Origin: Streptosporangiaceae bacterium
GTDB taxonomy: Bacteria > Actinomycetota > Actinomycetes > Streptosporangiales > Streptosporangiaceae
Length of the DNA: 13,562 bases
Reading direction: 5' to 3'
Assembly (NCBI GenBank): GCA_030045175.1
Contig: JASIBM010000044.1
Location: 1 to 13,562, forward strand
This document shows positions 7,053-13,562 of the stretch, one piece after another. The notes under the pieces were generated by a model. It was not told the origin of the DNA and did not search any database. It worked only from the letters and a program-made list of their open reading frames with translations. The translations under genes were made by a program, and so were the position numbers. Within the stretch, counting starts at the first letter, position 1; every line of letters starts with the position of its first letter.

Positions 7053-7892
7053 CTAGCGGCCAGACCTGAATGCCGCTGCGGTGGCGGCGCGGCCTGGCCC
7101 TGCCTGGTCCCAGTAGCCGTAGCTGCCCTGCTCGCGCAGCTCGCGCGCCGCGCTTGCGACCGCGCCGAGTGCGGCGAACGCGAACGCCCCGCCCACCGAG
7201 ATCCGCGCGACCCCGATGGCCGCGAGCTCGGCTACCGGCGGGGTCCCTGGCAGCGCGAGGACATTCACCGGCCTGTCGACAGCCGCGATTAGCTCCCGCA
7301 GGTCGTCGAGCCTGGTCACGCCGGGTGCGAACAGCACGTCTGCGCCCGCCTCCTGGTAGCTCCGCAGGCGGGCGATCGTGTCGGCGAGGTCAGGGTTCCC
7401 GCGGATATGGTTTTCCGCCCGCGCGGTCAGCACCATGTGAACGGGGCCGCCGTGCGCGACCTCGGCCGCGGCCGCCACCCGGTCGGCGGCGAGCGCATGG
7501 TCGTAGATCAGGTCGTTGCCGTGCCCGGCGAAATCCTCGACCGAGCAGCCGGCCAGGCCGGCGTCGAGCGCGAGCCGGACCGTCTGCGCGACGCCGTCCG
7601 GGTGGTCGGCGAAGCAGTTCTCCAGGTCGGCGGAGACAGGAACGTCGACGGCGGACACGATCGAGGCGGCGTGCGCGATCGCCTCGTCGCGGCTGACCGA
7701 ACCGTCCGGCCTGCCCATCGTGGCTGCGAAGCCACTGCTCGTGGTCGCGAGCGCGGCGAAGCCGAGCGATTCGAGCAGCCTGGCCGACCCGCGGTCCCAC
7801 GGGTTCGGCATCAGCAGCGGTTGGGTGCTGCCTCCCCGCTGGCCGTGGTGCAGGGCAAGGAATCGCTCGGCCTTTTCGCGCTGGTTCGTCAT
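7053..7892 (-). CDS. PEP mutase / isocitrate lyase superfamily enzyme, PrpB-like
   Basis: The 279-residue product has the length and motifs of the PEP mutase/2-methylisocitrate lyase group, TIM-barrel enzymes that make or break C-C or C-P bonds next to a carboxylate. Visible are MPNPWDRGSARLLESLGF (28-45), TTSSGFAATMGRPDG (50-64), the metal region SADLENCF (87-94), SVEDFAG (117-123) and LTARAENH (155-162). The KKCGH loop of true isocitrate lyase is absent, so aceA-type activity should not be assumed. Possible activities include oxaloacetate decarboxylase-like or 2-methylisocitrate lyase-like reactions. The ATG at 7892 is the only usable start, because an in-frame TAA lies eight codons upstream, and it lacks a Shine-Dalgarno. 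It follows the small ORF's stop by 11 bases, and the 15-bp inverted repeat ends nine bases before the ATG. It is nine bases ahead of the PLP lyase gene, consistent with one operon. Confidence 0.82.
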   Translation of the reverse strand: MTNQREKAERFLALHHGQRGGSTQPLLMPNPWDRGSARLLESLGFAALATTSSGFAATMGRPDGSVSRDEAIAHAASIVSAVDVPVSADLENCFADHPDGVAQTVRLALDAGLAGCSVEDFAGHGNDLIYDHALAADRVAAAAEVAHGGPVHMVLTARAENHIRGNPDLADTIARLRSYQEAGADVLFAPGVTRLDDLRELIAAVDRPVNVLALPGTPPVAELAAIGVARISVGGAFAFAALGAVASAARELREQGSYGYWDQAGPGRAATAAAFRSGR

Positions 7893-7901
7893 GGTGAAAC
7901 A

Positions 7902-7953
7902 GCTTACGTTTTAACCTCGCCCTGCTCAGCAGTGCTCGGGTTAAAACGTAAGC
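7902..7953. promoter_or_regulatory. 15-bp perfect inverted repeat ahead of the PEP-mutase-like gene
   Basis: GCTTACGTTTTAACC (7902-7916) and GGTTAAAACGTAAGC (7939-7953) are exact reverse complements around a 22-base spacer. The arms are AT-rich compared with the surrounding DNA. The near arm ends nine bases before the ATG of the PEP-mutase-like gene, where a Shine-Dalgarno would lie. On the mRNA it would form a 15-bp stem. On DNA it would be two inverted operator half-sites whose centres are 37 bp apart. The 3' part of the 30-codon ORF covers almost all of it. It has no U-tract and a long loop, so an intrinsic terminator is less likely. Confidence 0.8.
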
Positions 7954-7996
7954 ACCGGGCGGCAGGACAGCACGGTCCAGCCCAGGGCGCCGGCAT
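7904..7996 (-). CDS. 30-residue small ORF with perfect Shine-Dalgarno (possible leader peptide)
   Basis: An ATG at 7996 follows AGGAGGT (8001-8007 on the plus strand, as ACCTCCT) with four bases between, one of the best ribosome sites in the window. The frame encodes 30 residues and stops with TAA at 7904-7906. It begins Met-Pro-Ala-Pro-Trp, contains a cysteine cluster PCCPAARC near residues 8-15, and ends Glu-Val-Lys-Thr. It lies 16 bases after the aceB stop and 11 before the PEP-mutase-like start, so it fills an otherwise unexplained 120-base gap in a tight operon. Its second half encodes both arms of the inverted repeat, and it includes one TTA leucine codon. It may be a small protein or a leader whose translation opens the hairpin for the next gene. 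I recognise no homologue. Confidence 0.5.
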   Translation of the reverse strand: MPAPWAGPCCPAARCLRFNPSTAEQGEVKT

Positions 7997-8012
7997 GGAA
8001 ACCTCCTGTGGA

Positions 8013-9617
8013 TTAGGGCATGTGCTCGTACGCGGGCAAGGTCAGGAACTCGGCGTAGTCGTCGGCGAGCGCCACGTCCTTGAACAACCCGACCGCCTCG
8101 GCGAACTGCGCGGCGTCGTAGGCAGCGCCGTAATCGGCGGCGATCTTGGCGAGCTCCTCGTCGATGAAACGCTCGACCAGCGCCTTGGTGACCCGCGGGC
8201 CTTCGGCCAGCGCGATGTCATTGTGGATCCACTGCCAGACCTGTGACCTGGAGATCTCGGCGGTCGCCGCGTCCTCCATCAGATTGAAGATCGCCACCGC
8301 GCCTTGCCCGGCCAGCCAGCTCGCCAGGTACTGAAGGCCCACGCTGATGTTGTTGCGCAGTCCGGCCTCGGTGACCTCGCCGGGCGTGCTCGCGATGTCG
8401 AGCAGCTCGGCGGCGGTCACCGCGACGTCGTCGCGCAGCCTGCCGAGCTGATTCGGCGAGTCGCCGAGCACGCCGTCGAAGATCTCGCGGCAGACGGGAA
8501 CCAGGTCGGGGTGCGCGACCCACGAGCCGTCGAACCCATCGCGAGACTCGCGCGCCTTGTCCTCGCGCACCTTGGCCAGGGCTCGCTCGTTGACCTCAGG
8601 GTCACGCCGGCTCGGTATGAACGCGGCCATCCCGCCCATGGCGTGGGCGCCGCGGGCGTGACAGGTCTTGACGAGCAGCTCGGTGTAGGCGCGCATGAAC
8701 GGCGCGGTCATCGTCACGGCGTTGCGGTCCGGCAGCACGAAGTCGCGGCCTCTGGTGCGGAATTTCTTGATGATGCTGAACTGATAGTCCCAGCGTCCGG
8801 CATTCAGTCCAGCGCTATGCTGGCGAAGTTCGAACAGGATTTCTTCCATCTCGAACGCCGCGGGAATGGTCTCGATCAGCACGGTCGCCCTGATCGTGCC
8901 CCGTGGGATACCGAGCGCGTCCTGTGCCAGGTTGAACGCGTCATTCCACAGCCTGGCCTCAAGATGGCTCTCCATCTTGGCCAGGTAGAAATACGGCCCC
9001 TTGCCCTTGGCGATCTGGCGGGAGGCGCAGTGGTAGAAATACAGCGCGAAATCGAACAGGCTGCCAGAAACCCGCTGGCCATCGACGAGCACGTGCTTCT
9101 CGTCCAGATGCCAGCCGCGCGGCCGCACCACGATCGTGGCTAGCTCGCCGTCCGCGGCGAGCCGGTACTCCTTGCCGTCGGCACTGGTGAAGTCGATGGT
9201 GCGGTCGAGCGCGTCCTTGAGGTTGAGCTGGCCGGTGATCATGTTGTCCCACAGCGGGGTGTTCGCGTCCTCGAAGTCGGCGAGCCACACCCTGGCGCCC
9301 GAATTCAGCGCGTTGATGGTCATCTTCGCCTCGGTGGGGCCGGTGATCTCGACCCTGCGGTCGACAAGGCCGGGCGCCGGCGGGGCAACCCGCCAGGTAC
9401 TGTCGGCCCTGACCGGCCCGGTCTGCGGCAGGAAGTCAAGGGTCGCGCCCTCGATGAGCTCGGCCTGACGGCGCTGGCGCGCCGCGAGCAACTCCGCCCT
9501 GCGCGGGCCAAGCTCCCTGCTCAGCAGCGCCACCAGAGCCATGGCTTCTACGGTCAGGATCTCGTCGTAACGATCTGAAGTCGCGCCCAGGATCTCGATG
9601 CCGTCGCCGTGGCTCAT
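8013..9617 (-). CDS. aceB: Malate synthase A
   Basis: This enzyme condenses glyoxylate with acetyl-CoA to malate in the cytoplasm (glyoxylate shunt and glycolate use). Motifs include LADFEDANTPLWDN (112-125), RPRGWHLDEKH (165-175) with the catalytic Arg, IETIPAAFEMEEI (248-260), the malate synthase signature RQHSAGLNAGRWDYQF (265-280), MRAYTELL (308-315), DGFDGSWVAHPDLVP (360-374) and FNLMEDAATAEISRSQ (444-459), where Asp449 is the expected catalytic base. At 534 residues from the chosen start, length matches Streptomyces malate synthase (about 540). The ATG at 9617 is preferred because AAGGAAGG lies about ten bases upstream. An ATG at 9653, adding 12 residues, has no ribosome site. It is the first gene of the minus-strand run. 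No isocitrate lyase of the classical type is in the window; glyoxylate may come from glycolate oxidase. Confidence 0.93.
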   Translation of the reverse strand: MSHGDGIEILGATSDRYDEILTVEAMALVALLSRELGPRRAELLAARQRRQAELIEGATLDFLPQTGPVRADSTWRVAPPAPGLVDRRVEITGPTEAKMTINALNSGARVWLADFEDANTPLWDNMITGQLNLKDALDRTIDFTSADGKEYRLAADGELATIVVRPRGWHLDEKHVLVDGQRVSGSLFDFALYFYHCASRQIAKGKGPYFYLAKMESHLEARLWNDAFNLAQDALGIPRGTIRATVLIETIPAAFEMEEILFELRQHSAGLNAGRWDYQFSIIKKFRTRGRDFVLPDRNAVTMTAPFMRAYTELLVKTCHARGAHAMGGMAAFIPSRRDPEVNERALAKVREDKARESRDGFDGSWVAHPDLVPVCREIFDGVLGDSPNQLGRLRDDVAVTAAELLDIASTPGEVTEAGLRNNISVGLQYLASWLAGQGAVAIFNLMEDAATAEISRSQVWQWIHNDIALAEGPRVTKALVERFIDEELAKIAADYGAAYDAAQFAEAVGLFKDVALADDYAEFLTLPAYEHMP

Positions 9618-9785
9618 CAGCGCCTGCCCTTCCTTGCGTCGAGGTTTGATCATGTCATGGCGGGCACAATCGCGCTCACCCTGGTGTTATTAACGTGACG
9701 GGCGCAGCCTCTCGTGGCAGCATCGATGGGGACCGCCCGGTTAGCGGGGGCCGACCAGCAAAGCTGGCCTTGTTCTGGATGGCAG
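9618..9785. promoter_or_regulatory. Divergent promoter region between aceB and hflX
   Basis: About 170 bases separate the chosen starts of aceB and hflX. The AT-rich core GTTATTAAC (9686-9694) is a perfect odd palindrome in GC-rich surroundings. Its TATTAA (9688-9693) could be a plus-strand -10 for hflX, although CACAAT 17 bases upstream is a poor -35. The same patch on the other strand could serve aceB. It partly resembles the arm of the repeat at 7939-7953 (GTTA followed by AACGT). Assignments are tentative. Confidence 0.35.
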
Positions 9786-11252
9786 ATGACAGCAAACGCA
9801 GACAAATACCTTGACTATCGCAGTGAGGTCGGCTACGCCGGCCAGGCCGGTGAATCTGAGGCTGATGAGGCTTACGATCCCGGTCAGCTCGACCTGGAAG
9901 ACCGGAATTCGCTGCGCCGGGTGGCCGGGCTGTCGACCGAGTTGCAGGACGTCAGCGAGGTCGAATACCGGGCACTGCGGCTCGAGCGCGTCGTGCTCCT
10001 CGGCGTCTGGACCGACGGCACTCAGGCGATGGCCGAGCACTCGCTTCGCGAGCTCGCGCAGCTAGCCCAGACGGCGGGCTCGACGGTACTCGACGGGCTG
10101 ATCCAGCGCAGGGGCAGGCCTGACGCGTCGACCTACGTCGGCGCGGGCAAGGCGGCTGAGCTGGCCGAACTGGTGGCCGCGACCGGCGCGGACACGGTGA
10201 TCTGCGACGGCGAGCTGACCCCTGGGCAGCTTCGCAAGCTTGAAGGAGTGGTCAGGGTCAAGGTTGTCGACCGGACCGCCCTGATCCTGGACATCTTCGC
10301 CCAGCACGCCAGGAGCAAGGAGGGCAAGGCGCAGGTCGAACTGGCCCAGATGCAGTACCTGCTGCCGAGGCTGCGCGGCTGGGGCGAATCGCTGTCCAGG
10401 CAGGCAGGTGGCCGGGTGGCCGGCGGCGGCGGCATAGGGACCAGGGGTCCAGGCGAGACCAAGATCGAGACGGATCGGCGCCGCATCAGGACCAGGATCG
10501 CCAGGCTGCGCAGGGACATCGCCGAGATGTCCGTGGGCCGTGAGGTCCAGCGAGGCCAGCGGCGCAGGCGCGAGGTGCCGTCGGTCGCCATCGCCGGGTA
10601 CACCAACGCCGGCAAGTCCAGCCTGCTCAACAGGCTGACCGGAGCGCATGTCCTGGTTGATGACTCGTTGTTCGCCACGCTCGATCCCGCCGTGCGCAAG
10701 GCCAGGCTGCCGTCGGGAGCGCCGTTCACGCTGACTGACACCGTGGGCTTCGTACGGCACCTGCCGCACCAGCTCGTCGAGGCTTTCAGGTCCACGCTCG
10801 AGGAGGTCTCGCAGGCCGACCTGATCCTGCACGTGGTGGACAGCTCGGACGACGACCCGCGCAGCCAGATCGGTGCGGTGCGGGAGGTGCTGGCCGAGAT
10901 CGGCGCGCGGGATGTGCCCGAGCTCGTCGTGTTCAACAAGGCGGACGCGGCGGACGCGATCGACCTGAAGGGACTGCAACTCGCCGAGCCGAGGTCGGTC
11001 GTGGTCTCTGCCCGGACCGGTGACGGGCTCGCCGACCTGCTTGCCGAGGTCGAGCGGCTGCTGCCGCGGCCGTCCGAGCAGGTCAGCGTCGTGCTTCCGT
11101 ACGCCAGGGGCGACCTGCTTGCCAGGGCTCACCGTGACGGTGAGGTGCTGCGGGTGCGGCATACCGAAGCGGGGACCGCGCTCACCGCGCGGGTGCCGCC
11201 CGCGCTCGCCGCCGAGCTCGGCGGTTACGTCGTGACGGCCGACCTGGCCTGA
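9786..11252 (+). CDS. hflX: Ribosome-associated GTPase HflX
   Basis: HflX binds the 50S subunit and uses GTP to split stalled or hibernating ribosomes, notably in stress. The 488-residue protein has the N-terminal HflX domain with LRRVAGLSTEL (43-53) and LERVVLLGVW (66-75), a glycine-rich linker GGRVAGGGGIGTRGPGETK (208-226), and a Ras-like G domain: G1 GYTNAGKSS (271-279), G2 Thr in FATLD (296-300), G3 DTVGF (318-322), G4 NKAD (384-387) and a G5-like SARTG further on. Length and order match Streptomyces HflX. The start is uncertain. ATG 9786 gives an N-terminus like its relatives but only a weak GGATGG ahead of it; GTG 9714 or ATG 9726 would add 20-24 residues without family support. It stands alone and is divergent from aceB; a hairpin follows its stop. 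Confidence 0.92.
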   Translation: MTANADKYLDYRSEVGYAGQAGESEADEAYDPGQLDLEDRNSLRRVAGLSTELQDVSEVEYRALRLERVVLLGVWTDGTQAMAEHSLRELAQLAQTAGSTVLDGLIQRRGRPDASTYVGAGKAAELAELVAATGADTVICDGELTPGQLRKLEGVVRVKVVDRTALILDIFAQHARSKEGKAQVELAQMQYLLPRLRGWGESLSRQAGGRVAGGGGIGTRGPGETKIETDRRRIRTRIARLRRDIAEMSVGREVQRGQRRRREVPSVAIAGYTNAGKSSLLNRLTGAHVLVDDSLFATLDPAVRKARLPSGAPFTLTDTVGFVRHLPHQLVEAFRSTLEEVSQADLILHVVDSSDDDPRSQIGAVREVLAEIGARDVPELVVFNKADAADAIDLKGLQLAEPRSVVVSARTGDGLADLLAEVERLLPRPSEQVSVVLPYARGDLLARAHRDGEVLRVRHTEAGTALTARVPPALAAELGGYVVTADLA

Positions 11253-11272
11253 GGCGGTGCTGGCCTGAGGCC
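11246..11272 (+). terminator. GC-rich hairpin at the end of hflX
   Basis: GGCCTGAGGC (11246-11255) pairs with GCCTGAGGCC (11263-11272) over ten positions with a single G-G mismatch and a seven-base loop. The stem includes the hflX stop codon (11250-11252). There is no U-tract, as often seen in high-GC actinobacteria. The two arms are also near-identical direct copies of the self-complementary GGCCTGAGGC, so pairing may be incidental. Confidence 0.4.
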
Positions 11273-11447
11273 GCGCCTGGCAAGCGTCGGCATTTCGCGA
11301 CTCATCCCATCAGGCCGTCCGGTAGTTAGTTCGTCTCCACGGATTCCCGGTATCGGGTGATGCGGTCCTGGCTGGCAACCGATATGGTTATTGCGTTTCC
11401 CTGAGCAAATCCCGTGGTCGATGTCTTCCGATTCACCAGAGGGAGCG

Positions 11448-12662
11448 ATGAGCTTTCGCCTCCTTACCAACATCGGTCGGCTGTGGACCGGCTCGGAGAT
11501 GTGGGGTAATTCTGCGATTTTGATGCAGAATGATCGCATCGCCTGGGTTGGACCGGCGGCCCACCTGCCGGCGAGGCTCCCCGGGATCATTGAGGACATA
11601 GTCGACGTCGACCACGTCGAGAACCTCGGCGGCGCTCTTGTCACCCCGGGGCTGATCGATGCGCACGCTCACCCGGTCTACGCCGGGAACAGGTGGGCTG
11701 AGCTGGCCATGCGCTCGGGCGGGGCGTCGCTGAACGAGATCATCTCGGCAGGCGGAGGCCTGCCATCCACCGTGACGGTGACCAGGGGCACGGACCCGTG
11801 GACGCTGTGCAACTACGTTCGCGGCCGGATGCGGGAGTGGCTGCTCAGCGGGACCACGACCGTCGAGGCCAAGACCGGCTACCACCTGACCAGGGACGGT
11901 GAGCTTGCCGACGTCCGGCTGCTGCGCTCGCTGGAGAAGGAGCCGGGGATGCCCCGGATGCACGTCACCTTCCTGGCGGCCAACGCGTTGCCGCCGGAAT
12001 TCTTCGGCCGCCGCGCCGACTACGTGGACGCGGTAGGCAGGTGGTGCGCGGACGCGGCGACGGCCGGAGCCGACAGCGTGGACGTCTGCTGCGGCGACGG
12101 GCAGTTCAGCGATCACGAGTCGCGCTGGATTCTCATGGCAGGACGCGCGGCGGGCCTGCTGCCGAGGCTGCACGCGGCCGGCGGGTCCCGCTTCGGCGCG
12201 GCCAGGCTCGCGGCAGAGCTAGGCTGCGCCTCCGCGGACCTGCTCGACGGCGCGACCGACGAAGACGTGATGGCGCTGGCCAAGGCCGGCGTCGCCGCGG
12301 TGGTGTGCGCGGCGCCGAATTGCTCGGAGACCAGGCGGACCCCGCCGGTGCGCGACATGCTCGATCGCGGCGCCACCGTGGCGCTCGGGTCCGGCCACTC
12401 ACCGGGCACGAACGGGATCACGTCCATGCCGCTGGCGATCACGCTAGCGGTGGACAACCTCGGGATGAGCGTCACAGAGGCGCTGCGGGCGGCGACCGTT
12501 GGCTCGGCGCAAGCGCTGCGCGCACCAGACCGGGGCGTGCTCGCGCGTGGCCGGCTCGCTGATGTCGTCGCCTGGGACGCCGACCACGAGGGAGCCTTCG
12601 CCTGGGCCTACGGCCTGCGGCCATACCGGATCTGGCGCGGCGGCGAGCCGGTCGTCAGCTAG
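11448..12662 (+). CDS. Imidazolonepropionase-like amidohydrolase with altered active site
   Basis: The 404-residue product aligns along its length with HutI, which hydrolyses imidazolone-5-propionate in histidine breakdown. Shared features are the N-terminal LLTNIGRLW (5-13), the HxH metal motif DAHAHPVYAGNR (71-82), TTTVEAKTGYHLT (136-148), LHA at 241-243 and the C-terminal composite beta domain. Several positions known from B. subtilis HutI differ: His185 is Asn179 here, Glu252 is Gly245, His272 is Leu265, and metal ligand Asp324 is Gly316 (VALGSGHSPG, 311-320). It may act on a different substrate, use another mechanism, or be inactive. No hut genes adjoin it. ATG 11448 follows AGAGGGAG and gives a HutI-like N-terminus; ATG 11421 is possible. 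A TATGGT at 11383-11388 could be a -10. The family call is confident; a hutI function is doubtful. Confidence 0.75.
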   Translation: MSFRLLTNIGRLWTGSEMWGNSAILMQNDRIAWVGPAAHLPARLPGIIEDIVDVDHVENLGGALVTPGLIDAHAHPVYAGNRWAELAMRSGGASLNEIISAGGGLPSTVTVTRGTDPWTLCNYVRGRMREWLLSGTTTVEAKTGYHLTRDGELADVRLLRSLEKEPGMPRMHVTFLAANALPPEFFGRRADYVDAVGRWCADAATAGADSVDVCCGDGQFSDHESRWILMAGRAAGLLPRLHAAGGSRFGAARLAAELGCASADLLDGATDEDVMALAKAGVAAVVCAAPNCSETRRTPPVRDMLDRGATVALGSGHSPGTNGITSMPLAITLAVDNLGMSVTEALRAATVGSAQALRAPDRGVLARGRLADVVAWDADHEGAFAWAYGLRPYRIWRGGEPVVS

Positions 12663-12827
12663 TCCCTGATTCACGTCGTGTGAACCGCACGGCCGATGCC
12701 GGCGTCATTCATGTGACGGTTGGGCGGCAGCGCCTGGCCGTTGTCGTGGGGCGGCCCGGCTAGCGGCGGCTGCTCCATGTTGCCCCGTTCATGAACCCGA
12801 GCGCACTGCCGATGTGGAGGCAGCAGT
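12663..12827. other. Intergenic region with two short dyads
   Basis: The region separates the HutI-like gene from the beta-propeller gene. It contains two small inverted repeats: TTCAC-5-GTGAA (12670-12684) and CGTCA-6-TGACG (12703-12718). Both have five-bp arms, too short to call as terminators or operators with confidence. The end of the region carries the GTGGAGG ribosome site (12814-12820) of the next gene. I see no strong promoter boxes. Confidence 0.3.
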
Positions 12828-13562
12828 ATGAAGCGATTCACCTGGCGCTTCATGGTCGTGGCCGGCTGTGCGCTGGCGCTGACGCCGGCTGGGCCGGCGG
12901 TCGCCGCCGGGCGCCGTCCACCCCGGGCCGACGGCCCTGGGTGCTTCCAGGTCGCGGCCACAGTCCGGGTGGGCACGGCACCTGAGGCGGTCGCGGTCGA
13001 CCCTCGCACTGACCTTGTATACATCGCGAACATCGGCGGCAAGGCGACAAAGTTCCGCAGCTCGGTATCGGTGATCAGCGGCCGCAGGTACCGGGTGACG
13101 AGCACGATCGGCACCGGCTACGGGCCGGGAGCGATCACGGTGAATCCGGCCACCGGCCTGGTCTACGTGACCGAGAGCCTGAACGCCAACCAGGTCACCG
13201 TCATCGACCCGCAGGCGCGGTCGGTCATCTTCCGGATCCCGCTGACTGGTGATCTAGGCGGCCTTGCCGTGGACCGCCTGACGAACCTGCTGTACGTGGC
13301 GGGCCCGGGCACCAACACGGTGCGGGTGATCAGCGGCAAGAACAATACGGTGGTCGCCACGATCACCGTGCCCCAGATACCGCAGGCGGTCTCGCTGATA
13401 CCTAAGGACAGCACGCTCTTCGCGGCCGATGGCGGCGGAGTGCGATCCAAGCACGGCTTCGTCTCGATCATCAACACAAGCACCCGCACCGTCGTCCAGA
13501 CCCTGCGCGTCGGCCGCCAGCCCGATGCCGTCGCCGCCGACTGGATGACGGGACGTGCCTAC
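12828..13562 (+). CDS. Exported YVTN-type beta-propeller repeat protein (3' end outside window)
   Basis: The ATG at 12828 follows GTGGAGG with seven-base spacing and opens a frame that reaches the window edge: 245 residues with no stop. Residues 1-28 look like a Sec signal peptide: MKRFTWR, a hydrophobic core to about residue 20, then PAVAAG with likely cleavage after an Ala near 26-27. VAGC at 11-14 resembles a lipobox, but the hydrophobic core ahead of it is very short. The mature part shows blades of about 40-45 residues with motifs such as VAVDPRTDLVYIAN (55-68), ITVNPATGLVYVTE (103-116), LAVDRLTNLLYVAG (146-159) and VAADWMTGRAY (235-245), each followed by a V-x-VI-S/D strand. This is the YVTN/NHL-like seven-bladed propeller pattern, found in surface or extracellular proteins of unknown binding function. 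No catalytic site is evident. The ligand is unknown. Confidence 0.85.
   Translation, partial: MKRFTWRFMVVAGCALALTPAGPAVAAGRRPPRADGPGCFQVAATVRVGTAPEAVAVDPRTDLVYIANIGGKATKFRSSVSVISGRRYRVTSTIGTGYGPGAITVNPATGLVYVTESLNANQVTVIDPQARSVIFRIPLTGDLGGLAVDRLTNLLYVAGPGTNTVRVISGKNNTVVATITVPQIPQAVSLIPKDSTLFAADGGGVRSKHGFVSIINTSTRTVVQTLRVGRQPDAVAADWMTGRAY

Noticed and set aside
7053..7892. Calling this gene isocitrate lyase (aceA) because it follows malate synthase
   Set aside because: It is too short and lacks the KKCGH catalytic loop; motifs fit the PEP mutase/PrpB group.
7902..7953. Inverted repeat as a rho-independent terminator of aceB
   Set aside because: The loop is 22 bases, the stem is AT-rich, no U-tract follows, and it is inside a small ORF and just before the next start in a tight operon.
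10062..11162. Minus-strand 366-codon frame opposite hflX
   Set aside because: Shadow of hflX; no ribosome site or domain, while the plus strand carries all GTPase motifs.
12670..12718. Two 5-bp dyads after the HutI-like gene as terminators
   Set aside because: Stems this short occur often by chance and no U-tract or strong GC stem is present; recorded only as weak structure.

Overview
The window looks like chromosome from a high-GC actinobacterium. Codons strongly favour G/C in the third position. HflX, malate synthase, GlcD and the HutI-like protein resemble Streptomyces/Streptosporangiales proteins as I remember them. I cannot name a genus. I see no phage, IS element, tRNA, rRNA or CRISPR array.

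Layout. (1) 1-2685, minus strand: glcD followed by glcE, two FAD-binding subunits of a glycolate oxidase. glcE runs off the left edge; an Fe-S subunit gene, if present, would lie beyond it. (2) 2686-2971: a divergent intergenic region with a short inverted repeat. (3) 2972-4045, plus strand: a small unknown protein with one likely membrane helix, then a TenA/thiaminase II-type protein that may be read from a leaderless mRNA. (4) 9617 down to 3365, minus strand: a tightly packed run of malate synthase (aceB), a newly noticed 30-codon small ORF with a perfect Shine-Dalgarno, a PEP mutase/isocitrate lyase superfamily enzyme, a sphingosine-1-phosphate-lyase-like PLP enzyme, and an FGGY carbohydrate kinase. 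The kinase frame has lost its expected stop and runs antisense through all of tenA. (5) 9786-11252, plus strand: the GTPase hflX, followed by a GC-rich hairpin. (6) 11448-12662, plus strand: an imidazolonepropionase-like amidohydrolase lacking several canonical active-site residues. (7) 12828 to the right edge, plus strand: an exported YVTN-type beta-propeller protein, incomplete.

How the genes may work together. Glycolate oxidase makes glyoxylate, and malate synthase condenses glyoxylate with acetyl-CoA to malate. The genes between them encode a kinase, a PLP carbon-carbon lyase and a PEP-mutase-type enzyme. A reasonable but unproven hypothesis is a catabolic route in which a hydroxylated or amino-alcohol substrate is phosphorylated and cleaved to a two-carbon fragment, then drained via glycolate/glyoxylate into malate. 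The most distinctive local features are the small ORF with a 15-bp perfect inverted repeat at 7902-7953, the kinase stop loss over tenA, and the 18-bp in-frame repeats in glcE.
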